NCBI RefSeq assembly: GCF_014696315.1
Contig: NZ_JACJPX010000045.1
Location: 1-64,000, forward strand
DNA from: Calothrix membranacea FACHB-236
GTDB taxonomy: Bacteria; Cyanobacteriota; Cyanobacteriia; Cyanobacteriales; Nostocaceae
DNA: 64,000 nucleotides
Reading direction: 5' to 3'
Shown here: piece after piece, positions 1 through 10,302 of the stretch
Layout of the letters: the number at the start of each line of letters is the position of its first letter
Numbering within the stretch: the first letter of the stretch is position 1
Position numbers and translations under genes: made by a program
Notes under the pieces: model-generated
The model's input: only the letters and a program-made list of their open reading frames with translations
Told to the model about the DNA's origin: nothing
Database searches by the model: none

Positions 1-746
1 TGTGGCTTGTATCTGCTGGCTTATCATTGTTTGTTGTTAGACATATTAACCCCTACGTATTTTCTCGTAATCTTTTTCAAAAATCAAATCGGATTCCTAT
101 AGTTATGTTTACTTGTTGCGATACTTACACTTCCCCGGAAGCTTTTTGATTTTAAATAAAAAAAAAGGTTTGGCTCATCACCAACCTCTATATAAATCCA
201 GTGCATAACAACATCCCGAACTAATGTACTCTTTCTATTTTTAATCGGTCATCTTCCTATAGGATGTGTTCAAATTTATTAAAAGCTGATAATACAAAGC
301 TACATACTTTTATTTAGCTGCAAAACATAATAAAAGACGGGTATTATCCCGTCCAGATAGCTTGAAAGCGGTAATACACCTTGTACTCTGGAAAAATACA
401 CAAATAAGTTTAATAGGTCGTCAGGATTATTAAAGGGCAAACAACAATAAAGTTTATTTGCTCCTATTTATGATGTTGCAACCTGGGTCAATCCTCAATG
501 TAATTAAAAATAACATAGCTAAAATTTTAAAAGTTGCCAAAATGCCGAATTTTTGGCAATAAAAAAACAGGTCGCCACCTGTCTTTAGAATAATATGTGA
601 AAACATCTTGGTAATATATGCAATATATCCAGTTATTTTTGTAAGTAGTTGCCAAAGTGCCACATTGGGGATTTGGTAATGGGTAATGGGTAATTGGTGA
701 TTGGTAATGACTCTTGTACAGACGTGATTAATCGCGTCTCTCCAAC
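1..746. other. Intergenic stretch, no supported gene
   Basis: AT-rich non-coding DNA. It contains one copy of a dispersed motif at 82-101 (AATCAAAT-GGATT type, also at 20643 and 52056) and, near its right end, TAATGGG-type short repeats running into the dispersed repeat at 709-768. I see no codon-like bias or ribosome binding site that would support a gene. Confidence 0.6.
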
Positions 747-768
747 TCAGCACTCAATACTCAGCACT
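709..768. repeat. Dispersed repeat with GATTAATC palindrome, copy 1
   Basis: About 60 bp matching, in inverted orientation, the stretch at 45591-45648. Both contain the near-palindrome GACGYGATTAATCGCGTC next to GTACAGAC and a run of CAGCACTCA units. The copy overlaps the 3' end of the GH31 gene, so the last codons (Val-Leu-Ser-Ile-Glu-Cys) and stop of that gene lie inside the repeat. Confidence 0.75.
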
Positions 769-3182
769 TTCAACTGAACTTTGATAAAGCGATCGCACTC
801 TAGTTGTTGACCCTGACAAGTCACTTCTACATTATCCACCCAAGCTTGTTGCAGTTTCATGCTGTGCAAATGTAACTTTAGGCTGGTGTAGGGGAAAGGG
901 TAATCTCCTATTTCTTCCCAGGTTACTTCTAAACCATTTTCTGAGCGCACCATTTGCAATTTATCTATTCGCAATGCGCCGTAACCATCACCAGCATCGC
1001 TATATAGTTGAGTAACTGTTTCTCCTTGTTCAGGTGGGTAAAGGTGGAGAATCAATTGTTTATTTTCTTCCATTGGTAGGATGCTTCCAGCTTTGACTAA
1101 CAAGGGAATTGTTTCTAACGGTGCGGGAAGATTTACCTCTTGACCACCAACGAAGCAGCTATCATCCCAAAAACTATACCAATTTCCTGGCGGTAAAATC
1201 ACTTGCCGCGATCGCACTTTATCTTCAACAATGGGACAAACTAGTAAAGCATCACCTAATAAGAATGCGTCTTCTACATCCCAAAGTCTGCTGTCATCGT
1301 TAGCAGCCCACAATACAGGACGCACGGGTGGGTAACCTTTCTGTGCTGCTTCCCAAGATAAAGTATAAAAGTACGGCAGCAATCGATAGCGCAGTTGCAA
1401 GAATGAGCGAATAATGCTCAGATAAGGTTCGCCGTAAGTCCAAGGCGTGCGGTGTTCTACGTTATTAGAAGAGTGCGTCCGACAGAATGTCAAGAAGCTG
1501 GACATTTGGAACCAACGTAAATATAGTTCTGCGCCGGGATTTCCCTGAAAACCGCCAATATCCGGGCCACTGTAAGGAATACCAGACAACCCTAAACCGA
1601 CAACTGTAGAGATGGTTTGGCGTAATGCGCCCCAACTCGATTCAATATCGCCCGTCCAAGTCCAAGCATAGCGTTGAAGTCCCGCCCAACCTGCACGGGA
1701 AACAATAAATGGTCGTTTTTCGGGGCGAAACTGGCGTAAACTTTCATAACCTGCTTCTGCTTGCAAGAATCCGTAAATATTATGGGCTTCGCGGTGGTCG
1801 CCACCTCTACCTTCCATATAATGTTGGGTAACTTTGGGCAAAGAGCGATCGCCTGAAATAATAAAAGCAGCAGGTTCATTCATATCATGCCAAAAACCTG
1901 CCACACCCACATCTAGCAAATATGCATACTGGCGACTCCACCAACTGCGAACCTTGGGGTTGGTAAAATCAGGAAATACACACCAACCAGGCCACACCGG
2001 CGCAACTACTAGCTTCCCATTCGGAAGTTTACAAAACCCATCTAATATTTGACCTTCTAAAAAGAGGTTGCTGTGGCGGCTGTACTTAATTCCTGGGTTG
2101 AGAATAGCAATAAATTGCACACCTATCTCACCTAGTTCTTGAGTGAAACTCGCCAATTGCGGAAACCGTTCCGGGTCGATGGTGAAAGCTCGGTATCCAA
2201 CTTGACAGTCAATATCTAGATGAATCGCACTTAAAGGTAAATTATGTTCCTGAAATGCTTTGGCTTCTTCTCTGACAGCGGCTTCTGTGCGATATCCCCA
2301 TTTTGACTGGTGATAACCTAAAGCCCAACGGGGAGGTAAAGACACGCGTCCGGTTAATTCCGTATACCGTTCTAACAACTGGGTGATTGAACCGGAGGTA
2401 AAATAATAACGCAGCGCTCCCCCTGTAAAGTCAGCCGTCGCCGTTTCCCCAAAGGTAAAATTGGCATCAAAGGAATTTTCATAAAAAATTAGATAACTAC
2501 CCAGAGAATGCAACCCTAGATATACCGGAATGCAGAGATACATAGGATCTGAACCAGGCGGATACATCCCCGCCGCATCATAGTTCCACATCCGGTAGGT
2601 TTTACTTTGTTGCTGTTCATCTTTAGCAGCGCGCAGATTCAGCGTCGAAGCCCGTTCCCCTAAGCCATAAATGCGTTCTTCTGTTCGCAGTTGTGCTTGA
2701 TGAATCCAGCCTTCACTTTTGCATTCGGGTGGTAGTTCTGCGCGGATAATTTGCCCGGAGCGATCGCAAAATTTTAGGTTACCATCTATTTCAGCAATTA
2801 CTTTGAGCGCATGGCTGGAAACAGAGTAGTTAGTCTCTGTCTGCTCCAAATTAGTTTCTACTTCTGGCCATTCATGGCGCTTGATTCCGTAGGGTATCGG
2901 TGGTATTCCTGGTTTCCAGTTAATTCTGACTAAATCTTCCGTGAGAAAACAAACTTCCAACTCCGCCATTTCAAAATAGAAGTTAGCGCCCCTAGCTGTT
3001 CCTTCAGCGCGCAGTAATTTTCCCGGTTTATCAAAACCTGGTTCTGTGGATGGCTGAATAAACTCGCACTCTATTTGATCACGTTTACGAGTGTACAAAA
3101 ACGCTTTGGGAGCATAACTCGCATAGAAGAGAGAACCAAATAAAAACTTTATTTTTAATTTGAGTTGCTTTAATCTATCCAT
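747..3182 (-). CDS. Glycoside hydrolase family 31 alpha-glucosidase-like protein
   Basis: An 811-residue GH31 enzyme, probably a cytoplasmic alpha-glucosidase or alpha-xylosidase releasing sugar from the non-reducing end of alpha-glucans or oligosaccharides. The family nucleophile motif WHDMNEP is present (Asp about residue 433) and the acid/base region TGDIESSW follows (Asp about 512). The N-terminal beta-sandwich with YGLGERAS precedes the barrel, whose LDID motif is near residue 325. No signal peptide is evident. I chose the ATG at 3182 because GGAG lies about 10 bases upstream; a longer in-frame start at 3227 lacks one. The last six codons come from a dispersed repeat, so the C-terminus is probably not native. 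Substrate cannot be read from sequence. Confidence 0.9.
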   Translation of the reverse strand: MDRLKQLKLKIKFLFGSLFYASYAPKAFLYTRKRDQIECEFIQPSTEPGFDKPGKLLRAEGTARGANFYFEMAELEVCFLTEDLVRINWKPGIPPIPYGIKRHEWPEVETNLEQTETNYSVSSHALKVIAEIDGNLKFCDRSGQIIRAELPPECKSEGWIHQAQLRTEERIYGLGERASTLNLRAAKDEQQQSKTYRMWNYDAAGMYPPGSDPMYLCIPVYLGLHSLGSYLIFYENSFDANFTFGETATADFTGGALRYYFTSGSITQLLERYTELTGRVSLPPRWALGYHQSKWGYRTEAAVREEAKAFQEHNLPLSAIHLDIDCQVGYRAFTIDPERFPQLASFTQELGEIGVQFIAILNPGIKYSRHSNLFLEGQILDGFCKLPNGKLVVAPVWPGWCVFPDFTNPKVRSWWSRQYAYLLDVGVAGFWHDMNEPAAFIISGDRSLPKVTQHYMEGRGGDHREAHNIYGFLQAEAGYESLRQFRPEKRPFIVSRAGWAGLQRYAWTWTGDIESSWGALRQTISTVVGLGLSGIPYSGPDIGGFQGNPGAELYLRWFQMSSFLTFCRTHSSNNVEHRTPWTYGEPYLSIIRSFLQLRYRLLPYFYTLSWEAAQKGYPPVRPVLWAANDDSRLWDVEDAFLLGDALLVCPIVEDKVRSRQVILPPGNWYSFWDDSCFVGGQEVNLPAPLETIPLLVKAGSILPMEENKQLILHLYPPEQGETVTQLYSDAGDGYGALRIDKLQMVRSENGLEVTWEEIGDYPFPYTSLKLHLHSMKLQQAWVDNVEVTCQGQQLECDRFIKVQLKVLSIEC

Positions 3183-4129
3183 TATGAATACGCTCCAATA
3201 CCCATTTATTTTCAATATTTTGAGCAATTTTGGCTAAGTAGTAATTTAGCTAATACTGAGGTTAATAATTATGCTTAAAGACGCGATCGCACTTGAACAG
3301 CAATAGTAATGGTTAATTTTTAACCATGATAAATTAATGATTATTTCACCCAAGGCAACTCTTCAATGATTTGCTAATCCCAGGTAAAAAGTTAATTGAT
3401 CCTAGGTAGTATTTATTATTGATAATTAATTAAAAAAAGTAACCTTTAGATTCTGCATCTCTCCCAGGGTAGGAAGAAAAAATCTAGGTGAAAGTTCAAA
3501 AATATCAAGCATCTTGTCAAGACTGCGCCTAAGATTAGCCATACCACAGCCTGTTGTATAGAAGATAAACAATTTAAAGCCTTGCTTTAACCAATATACC
3601 TGAGCTTTTAAAGGCTTTGACCATACCTAATGTTGATTTTTATCTTTAGTTAAGTATTTTTCCCAGATTAGCCTGAAACTAGTTTAGCATCGAGTAAAAA
3701 ATTTTAATTGTCACAGAAACTTCTGTTTGCCCTAAACTAAGTAGATGAAGTTGATAATTGCTAATTTATTACTACAATAATAAAAGTATGAGTTTGTTCT
3801 TTGTTGCCATTTAATGGAACTTATATAGATTTTGCATGTCATAGATAATGTGTGATTTAAAACTGGTATTTAACTGGGTGAAACCAATAAAATTAGGTAC
3901 AAATACGAAAATTGGAAATATTTTCTGTGTGAATATATACTTTATACAACAGGTACTATTAAAGGCTTTAGCAAGAAAATTTAAAGTTTATATGAAAAAT
4001 AGAAAATCTTTACCAAATCTATTTATCAAATGCTACCAGTAAAATGTTACGTATTACTGTAATCACTCTTGGCTGGATATTTACACAGTCAGATTTCACC
4101 TAAGCTAAAAACTATACTTCATACTCAAC
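3183..4129. other. Long AT-rich intergenic region
   Basis: Nearly 950 bp between divergently oriented genes. It holds one degenerate HIP1 site near 3284 and otherwise no recognisable repeat, RNA or gene; a 64-codon open frame at 3848 has no ribosome binding site or family resemblance. It presumably contains promoters for both neighbours. Confidence 0.5.
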
Positions 4130-5482
4130 ATGTTGGGAGAAGATGAACAACATCTCACACACCTCCTCCGCAGGAGGCTTGCTTATTACTTGGAGAGGCT
4201 GTCAATTAGCCGTCGTAGCCAAGGGTTACAGGAAGAACTAATTTGCTTAAGCCAGTTAGCAGCTATTTACGAAAAACTATTCAATTTTGCACAAGCTTTA
4301 GAGTATCATAAGCTGCTTCTTGCCTTATCTCAGCGCATGGGTGCTAAAGATTGGCAAGAAGTAGCTCTGTACAATATAGGTACTTGTTATCTTCAACTGA
4401 GACAAAACCATGATTCCATTAAGTATTTTACAAAATTAGTAAAAATTACTTGTGAGACTGGCAATAGAGTATTACAAATAGCAGGGATATCTGGTTTAGG
4501 AACTAGTTACCAGAATTTAGAGCAGTTTCAAACAGCAATTGAGCATTTTAAAAATCAGTTAGCTATTAGTTATGAAATTAATCAACACATTTGCCAGAAA
4601 AGCGCTTTAGGTTCTCTAGCAAATATTTACCAATGTCTAGGTGATTATCAAAACGCCCTCCGATATGAACAGAAAGCTTTGTTAATTGCTCAAGAAATGG
4701 AGGATATCAAAGCTATAGGAGATGTACTAGGAAATATTGCTAGTATTCATCTACAATTACAACAGTGGCAGCAAGCAATTAATTTTTGTAATAAATCACT
4801 CTTGTTGGCAAAAGCGATTGATAATCAAAGCCTAGTGATGATTAGTTTTAACATTCTGGGACAGGCATATAAAGGACTGAATGATTATCCTCAAGCAATA
4901 GATTGTTTTACAACTTCTCTAAATATTTCTGATGAACTAGGTGAGTTCAGAGTTCGCGGTATAATTTTGCACGGCTTAAGTGATTTGTGCAGTCAAATGA
5001 ATTTAGTTGAGCAAGCAAGAGAATATAATATTGAATCTTTAAGTATTAGCCGACAAAGTAGCAATCTATGTAACGAAACCTCTGCTATAGCAAAAATAGC
5101 TGCTACGCAGCATAATTTAGTTAAACAGGATCATGCTTTAGCCTCTTATCAGCAATCTGTAACAATTTTGCAAGATATTAGAGCTAAATGCAATCAGCAA
5201 AAGCTATTGTTTAATATTGGTTATATATATTATTCAGCAGCGCAATTTTCTCATGCAATGGGATTTTTACAATCTGCTCTTATCCTGGCTCAAGAACAGA
5301 AAAATCATCGAGAGGAAGCTAGAATATCTCTAACTCTAGGAAATACTCTACATAGGTTACATCATTCTCAAGAAGCTATTTATTATTACCGTCATGCATA
5401 TAGAATTTATCAAACTTTGGGAGATCAACATCAAATCCAAAAGATGTTAAATTTTATGGATAAGTTAGGATTAAAATTATAA
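4130..5482 (+). CDS. Tetratricopeptide repeat protein
   Basis: A 450-residue protein made almost wholly of TPR units of about 40 residues, for example the segments around ALYNIGTCYLQL (near residue 85), GLGTSYQNL (near 125) and NIASIHLQL (near 205), each with the A/G-x-x-Y pattern in helix A and a polar helix B. I count about eight to nine units. It has no signal peptide, membrane segment or catalytic domain, so it is most likely a cytoplasmic protein-protein interaction scaffold; related repeats in cyanobacteria often sit beside proteases or kinases but none is adjacent here. Its partner is unknown. Monocistronic by position. Confidence 0.8.
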   Translation: MLGEDEQHLTHLLRRRLAYYLERLSISRRSQGLQEELICLSQLAAIYEKLFNFAQALEYHKLLLALSQRMGAKDWQEVALYNIGTCYLQLRQNHDSIKYFTKLVKITCETGNRVLQIAGISGLGTSYQNLEQFQTAIEHFKNQLAISYEINQHICQKSALGSLANIYQCLGDYQNALRYEQKALLIAQEMEDIKAIGDVLGNIASIHLQLQQWQQAINFCNKSLLLAKAIDNQSLVMISFNILGQAYKGLNDYPQAIDCFTTSLNISDELGEFRVRGIILHGLSDLCSQMNLVEQAREYNIESLSISRQSSNLCNETSAIAKIAATQHNLVKQDHALASYQQSVTILQDIRAKCNQQKLLFNIGYIYYSAAQFSHAMGFLQSALILAQEQKNHREEARISLTLGNTLHRLHHSQEAIYYYRHAYRIYQTLGDQHQIQKMLNFMDKLGLKL

Positions 5483-5494
5483 AAATCATAAATA

Positions 5495-5532
5495 TGGTAG
5501 GATGCGTGATCCTTCGGCGTAACGCATCCTAC
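5495..5532. repeat. Dispersed TAGGATGCGT/ACGCATCCTA hairpin
   Basis: Inverted repeat GTAGGATGCGT ... ACGCATCCTAC with a loop of about 16 bases, just after the TPR gene. Related hairpins with GGTGCGTTA/TAACGCACC arms occur at 52004-52030 and, more diverged, at 36873-36950. It may serve as a transcription end for the TPR gene, though no T-run follows. Confidence 0.6.
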
Positions 5533-5613
5533 AAAATATTATGAAAAAGACTTTTCAATACAGGCATTTTATGAGAAATTGCAAAGCATCACAGTAAACA
5601 AAATCGTATAAAA

Positions 5614-7413
5614 GTGCGTAATTCTAAATTGCAGCGCGTTGTATTTACTATCTTTTCTCTGAGTGTTTTGCTTCAGTGCCAAGTTGTATCAGCTGCCTTT
5701 ACTGTACCTCTACGCAGTAAAAAAGGGATGGTAGTATCAGCACATCCCTTAGCCAGTGATGCAGGTATTTCGATGTTACGCAAAGGTGGAAATGCCGTTG
5801 ATGCAGCAGTCGCCACAACCTTTGCAATTTCTGTGGTTGAGCCTTTTTCTGCGGGAATTGGTGGGGGTGGATTTTTACTGATGCATTCCCAAAAAACTGG
5901 CGAAATAAAAGCGCTGGATTTTCGAGAACGCGCACCCATCAAAGCCACGAGAAATCTTTACTTAGATGCACAAGGTAAGGTGCGTCCAAATGCAAGTGTC
6001 AACGGTTATTTGGCAGTAGCGACACCAGGAACGGTGGCAGGAATGTATGAAGTGCATCGCCGTTATGGTAAGCTGCCTTGGCGAGAGGTGGTAAAACCTG
6101 CGATCGCACTCGCCAAAGATGGCTTTATCCTGAGTCCTTTGCTAACTTACCGTTCTTTGCCCGCTCTGGCAAATCGTAAGCAAGTAATTCTTAGCAACCC
6201 AGCAGCGCGAGAAATTTTTACGCGCAATGGTGAATATTACCAGCCAGGGGAAAAGTTAGTGCAGCGTGACTTAGCCAAAACTCTAGAAGCAATTGCCCAA
6301 AATCCCCAAAGTTTTTACACAGGTAATATTGCCCAAGCGATCGCCGCAGATATGGCCAAAAATGGTGGTTTAATTACTTTGGCAGACTTGCAAGCCTACA
6401 AACCGATTTGGCGGACTCCGATTTGTGGCAATTTTCGTCAAGCTAAAATCTGCTCAATGCCACCACCTTCATCGGGAGGAGTTCACCTATTGCAGATTTT
6501 AAACATCATTGGGGACAGCAATTTCAAATCTTGGGGCTGGCATCACCCCGATGCTTTACATCTCATGGCAGAGGCGATGAAAATAGCTTACGCAGATCGT
6601 TCCCAATATTTAGGCGATCCTGATTTTGTGAAAGTCCCTGTACAGCAACTCATTAGCACCGCCTATGCTAAAAAACGCCGTCAAGAAATTAACATGGAAG
6701 TTGCTAAACCTGCGACAGAGGTAAAACCAGTAGACCAAAAAACACTACAACAGTTTAGTCAGGCTTTACCATTAGGTTTAACGCCACGAAGTAATCCAAA
6801 ATTTAAAATCCGAAATCCGAAATTGTCGGAATCGCCGGAAACTAGTCATTTAACAGTTGTAGATGCACAGCACAATGCCGTTAGTTTGACATTTACAATT
6901 AACCTTGGTTTTGGCGCAGGTGTTGTGACACCTGGAACAGGAATTGTGCTGAACAATGAGATGGATGATTTTGCTGCTGCACCTGGTGTACCTAATGCTT
7001 TTGGCTTAATTGGTAACGAAGCAAATGCGATCGCACCTCGGAAAACGCCGCTATCTAGCATGACACCTACAATTGTCACCGAAAATGGTCAGTTACGAAT
7101 GGCTGTAGGTTCGCCTGGTGGTAGCACGATCATCACCCAAGTCTTGCAAGTTATCCTCAACGTACTGGAATATGGCATGGATGCTGGTGCAGCGGTTTCT
7201 GCTCCACGCATACATCACCAGTGGTTTCCCGATGAGTTGCGAGTAGAACCTTGGGGTTTGGATGCTGTCACTTTACAAGAGTTGCGCCGACGTGGACACA
7301 ACATCAAGGAAAGAACTCCTTGGGGTAATGCTAATGCGATTGTAGTAACGGCAGATCAGGCTTTAGAGGGAGCAGCCGATCCTCGCGGAGAAGGTTCCGC
7401 TATGGGTTTTTGA
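5614..7413 (+). CDS. ggt: Gamma-glutamyltransferase precursor
   Basis: A 599-residue gamma-glutamyltranspeptidase, an Ntn hydrolase that cleaves itself into two subunits and transfers the gamma-glutamyl group of glutathione to amino acids or water in the periplasm. The start is GTG. An N-terminal hydrophobic segment (residues 8-28) is a signal peptide. The N-terminal block GGNAVDAAVA and the substrate-binding region GGGGFLL are present. The autoprocessing nucleophile should be Thr410 in ETSHLTVVD, aligned with TTHYSVVD of known enzymes; later come MDDF and PGGSTII, the oxyanion region. The linker just before Thr410 is encoded by a short repeat (AAATCCGAAATCCGAAA), an oddity discussed in the findings. 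Not obviously in an operon. Confidence 0.92.
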   Translation: MRNSKLQRVVFTIFSLSVLLQCQVVSAAFTVPLRSKKGMVVSAHPLASDAGISMLRKGGNAVDAAVATTFAISVVEPFSAGIGGGGFLLMHSQKTGEIKALDFRERAPIKATRNLYLDAQGKVRPNASVNGYLAVATPGTVAGMYEVHRRYGKLPWREVVKPAIALAKDGFILSPLLTYRSLPALANRKQVILSNPAAREIFTRNGEYYQPGEKLVQRDLAKTLEAIAQNPQSFYTGNIAQAIAADMAKNGGLITLADLQAYKPIWRTPICGNFRQAKICSMPPPSSGGVHLLQILNIIGDSNFKSWGWHHPDALHLMAEAMKIAYADRSQYLGDPDFVKVPVQQLISTAYAKKRRQEINMEVAKPATEVKPVDQKTLQQFSQALPLGLTPRSNPKFKIRNPKLSESPETSHLTVVDAQHNAVSLTFTINLGFGAGVVTPGTGIVLNNEMDDFAAAPGVPNAFGLIGNEANAIAPRKTPLSSMTPTIVTENGQLRMAVGSPGGSTIITQVLQVILNVLEYGMDAGAAVSAPRIHHQWFPDELRVEPWGLDAVTLQELRRRGHNIKERTPWGNANAIVVTADQALEGAADPRGEGSAMGF

Positions 7414-7456
7414 TGTTTAATAAATTAAATCCACAGTCTTTTGGAATAACTGTGGA

Positions 7457-7717
7457 CTATTGATTTTGGATTATTGAATCTGAATAATTGTTGACAAACT
7501 CATTGGCACGAGCGCTTGGTACAAGAGTCCAGCCAGCCTTTAGCAATTTTTGATAAGTTGCCCAACCTTTAGAACCACCTGGTATTTTATAATCGGGAAC
7601 AGCATATTCCCTACAAGCGTTGTATGGCCGCCAAGGCTGATTAGGTGAAGCTTGCAAATGCAAAATTTTCTCCCCATCAGCACCTAAACTAGATAACCAG
7701 CACATTTGTCCTTGCAT
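7457..7717 (-). CDS. Small conserved-type hypothetical protein
   Basis: An 86-residue soluble protein with an even spread of aromatic residues (WLSSLGADGEK, PWRPYNACREY). I do not recognise a named domain; small proteins of this kind recur in cyanobacteria. I selected the ATG at 7717 because AAGGAG lies seven bases upstream; a longer frame starting at 7750 would put that Shine-Dalgarno inside the gene. It ends only 44 bases from the convergent ggt gene. Function unknown. Confidence 0.6.
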   Translation of the reverse strand: MQGQMCWLSSLGADGEKILHLQASPNQPWRPYNACREYAVPDYKIPGGSKGWATYQKLLKAGWTLVPSARANEFVNNYSDSIIQNQ

Positions 7718-8203
7718 GGTAAACTCCTTTGCTTTAAGCATATATTGCATATTTGCAGATTTTTGTCAATACCAACATCACCCTTTGGGATAATTTTTCT
7801 GCTTATTTGAAATAACTGCGAATTTCCTATTGGTTGAGAACAGATAATTACCCACAAGCCGCTACCCTAACGGACTTTTTCCGTAGGCTAAAAATAACAG
7901 AGCCAACCAAGTTCTATACTCTTCCTTGATACAGGGTGAAGTTTTTTTAATATTACTTGCGGTTTTTGCTAGTGTATGTAGCAAGAGCTACTATTTGAAG
8001 TCACAAGTGATGGTTCACATATTTGTTTTTCTAGTTACACAAGTCGGAATTACTTATATTTGCTAATGTTAAAGCTGTGCAAGCTCAAAGTTACGAGATA
8101 ACTTTACTTGGCTGTATCCTTGCCACATCTGCAATTCAGCCTTGAGGAATAGAGGAGTGAGCAGCTAGGATACTTGCCAGAAGTGCAATTAAAAATCGGC
8201 GGA
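7718..8203. other. Intergenic region without recognised gene
   Basis: About 490 bp of AT-rich sequence between two minus-strand genes. A fragment resembling common cyanobacterial dispersed repeats (ACGGACTTTTTCCGT, a short palindrome) is at 7869-7883. Nothing else is supported. Confidence 0.45.
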
Positions 8204-8797
8204 TCACAAAGATGGGACATACAATTTATCGCCCACAATCGTGCGAATTTCCCCTACTAACTGCTGATAGCGAGATTCAGGCAAAACTGGTTCTGCTGCT
8301 TGGATATTAATAGGTTGTGCTAAATCAATCCAAGACTTGCAGCCACCGTATTGAGTTAGATAAGGAATTTCCTGTACTTGTGCGAGTTTATAAACCCGGA
8401 GCAAGAGAATATACAAAGGCTGACGGGCTTTCCATTTTAAGCGATCGCTAATAAAATGCTCGTTCCAAATATGGAAGGGAAGCAAGTTGTTAACAGTTGA
8501 CTCGTCCCTTACAGGCAAAATATCGGTAATTTCCGCCCAACTACCAATGCGAACAGTTTCCGGATGCCAGCCGGATGTAACTGGGCATACAAGATTAGCA
8601 TACTCAGATTTAAGCAGAAAAGTTTGTTGATGCTCAAATGTAGGGTAGAGTAAAACCTGGTGATGAGCAACTTGAAAAAGTCCATTTTGCTCATGGATAC
8701 CGCCTTTGCGAAGCAACATAATAGTGTTGCCATTTTCTAGGGCATCAATAGCAACTGCCCATTCTTTGAGTGCATGAAAAGTTGTGGTCAAATTCAT
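8204..8797 (-). CDS. DUF1802 family protein
   Basis: A 197-residue protein that I recognise as DUF1802: it opens with ALKEWAVAIDAL and LLRKGGI, passes through FLLKSEYA (near residue 62) and ends in a region with KWKARQPLYILLLRVYKL that is typical of the family. The family is common in cyanobacteria and in some other bacteria and has no established biochemical role. No signal peptide or membrane segment. It is transcribed divergently from the aldo/keto reductase, with 81 bases between the start codons, so the two may share a promoter region. Confidence 0.75.
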   Translation of the reverse strand: MNLTTTFHALKEWAVAIDALENGNTIMLLRKGGIHEQNGLFQVAHHQVLLYPTFEHQQTFLLKSEYANLVCPVTSGWHPETVRIGSWAEITDILPVRDESTVNNLLPFHIWNEHFISDRLKWKARQPLYILLLRVYKLAQVQEIPYLTQYGGCKSWIDLAQPINIQAAEPVLPESRYQQLVGEIRTIVGDKLYVPSL

Positions 8798-8878
8798 GGA
8801 TATCTACTTTAACTCTGATTTAATTGCACGCTAATACCGTTACAGTATGAAACTATCCAGGGATATGAATTAGGAACT

Positions 8879-9838
8879 ATGGAAAAGCGAACTATCGGAA
8901 CATCAGATGTCAAAATCACACCTATCTTAATGGGTACTTGGCAAGCTGGTAAAAGAATGTGGGTGGGTATTGAAGATGATGACTCTATTAAAACAATTCG
9001 AGCGGCATTTGAGGCTGGAATTACCACAATTGATACGGCTGAGGTCTATGGTGATGGACACTCTGAACGCATTGTAGCTGAAGCTTTATCAGATGTGCGA
9101 TCGCAAGTAGAGTACGCCACAAAAGTTTTTGCGAACCATCTCAAGTATGACCAAGTAATCGCAGCTTGCGAACGGTCTTTAGAAAATTTAAAAACTGACT
9201 ACATAGACCTATACCAAATTCATTGGCCATCTGGTGCTTTTAATACTGAAATAGTCCCAATTGAGGAAACAATGAATGCCCTTAATTTCCTGAAAGAGCA
9301 AGGAAAAATTCGCGCCATTGGAGTTTCTAATTTTTCTCGCGAGCAATTAGCCCAAGCTACTCAATATGGCAGAATTGATAGTTTACAACCACCCTATTCT
9401 CTATTTTGGCGACCAGTAGAAAAAGAGTTAATGCCTTATTGTGTCGAACATCAGATTTCTATTCTGGCTTATTCACCTTTAGCCCAAGGATTATTAACAG
9501 GTAAATTTTCTCCGGGACATCAATTTGACCCTGCAGATAATCGTGCTAAAAATAGGCTATTTCAAGGTGAAAACTTTGAACGCGCCCAACAAGCTTTAGA
9601 TAAACTACGTCCCATAGCAGAAAGACACAATGCTACCCTGGCTCAATTAGCCCTAGCTTGGTTAATTGCTCAACCACAAACAAATGCGATCGCAGGTGCG
9701 CGTTATCCCCAACAAGCAAAAGATAACGCTGTGGCTGGAGAGATAAAACTTTCAGATGCAGAAATATCGGAAATCGATACTATTGGGCGCATTGTTACCG
9801 ATCATCTCGATGAAAGTAAACTTATGTGGGAATGGTAA
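8879..9838 (+). CDS. Aldo/keto reductase
   Basis: A 319-residue NADPH-dependent oxidoreductase with the (beta/alpha)8 fold. The catalytic tetrad is visible: Asp in DTAEVYG (near residue 52), Tyr in the same motif (near 57), Lys in ATKVF (near 82) and His in QIHWPSG (near 114). GVSNFS and the late motif for the NADP adenosine pocket (AIAGARYPQQAKDN) also fit. Substrate is likely a small aldehyde or ketone. The start ATG is preceded by TAGGA. Monocistronic. Confident at family level only. Confidence 0.9.
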   Translation: MEKRTIGTSDVKITPILMGTWQAGKRMWVGIEDDDSIKTIRAAFEAGITTIDTAEVYGDGHSERIVAEALSDVRSQVEYATKVFANHLKYDQVIAACERSLENLKTDYIDLYQIHWPSGAFNTEIVPIEETMNALNFLKEQGKIRAIGVSNFSREQLAQATQYGRIDSLQPPYSLFWRPVEKELMPYCVEHQISILAYSPLAQGLLTGKFSPGHQFDPADNRAKNRLFQGENFERAQQALDKLRPIAERHNATLAQLALAWLIAQPQTNAIAGARYPQQAKDNAVAGEIKLSDAEISEIDTIGRIVTDHLDESKLMWEW

Positions 9839-10302
9839 ACCCTTCCTAATATAAGGGTAAGCACATTGAGACTGCAGGGGGGCAGGGAGCAGGGAGCAAG
9901 GGAGAGGGTTTGCGGCTTTTACCAGCAGAAACAATGATTAGCTTATGATTGCAATCGCCCCAAGCATGACTGTCTTAGCCATATTCAGCTTGCAGAAGTT
10001 GGAAACAAGAGAAGGGGAAATTTTCCCTTTCCCTTTCCCCTTTCACCTTTTCCCTTTGCCCACCTGCTGTTTCTAATACCTCAATCAGAAAAGATTCGCT
10101 ACATATCAACCCTATTCGTATACAACCTTCAATCTGTATTGCAGAATTAAACAAAACATCAACTTTAGTAAACAACAGTTTTCTCCTAATGCTAGGAGTG
10201 ATATCTTTATATTCATAAGACACCAGATAACAAACAACCAAACCCAAAGGGCAAACGACTTGGTGTCTCCTGTCAGCAGCCCAAGCAAGTTTCAGCATAT
10301 TC

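Noticed and set aside
454-753. 99-codon minus-strand open frame
   Set aside because: Its N-terminal part translates TAATGGG-type repeats (NHQLPITHYQ), a common artefact, and there is no ribosome binding site.
3848-4042. 64-codon open frame upstream of the TPR gene
   Set aside because: AT-rich random-looking composition, no Shine-Dalgarno, no family resemblance.
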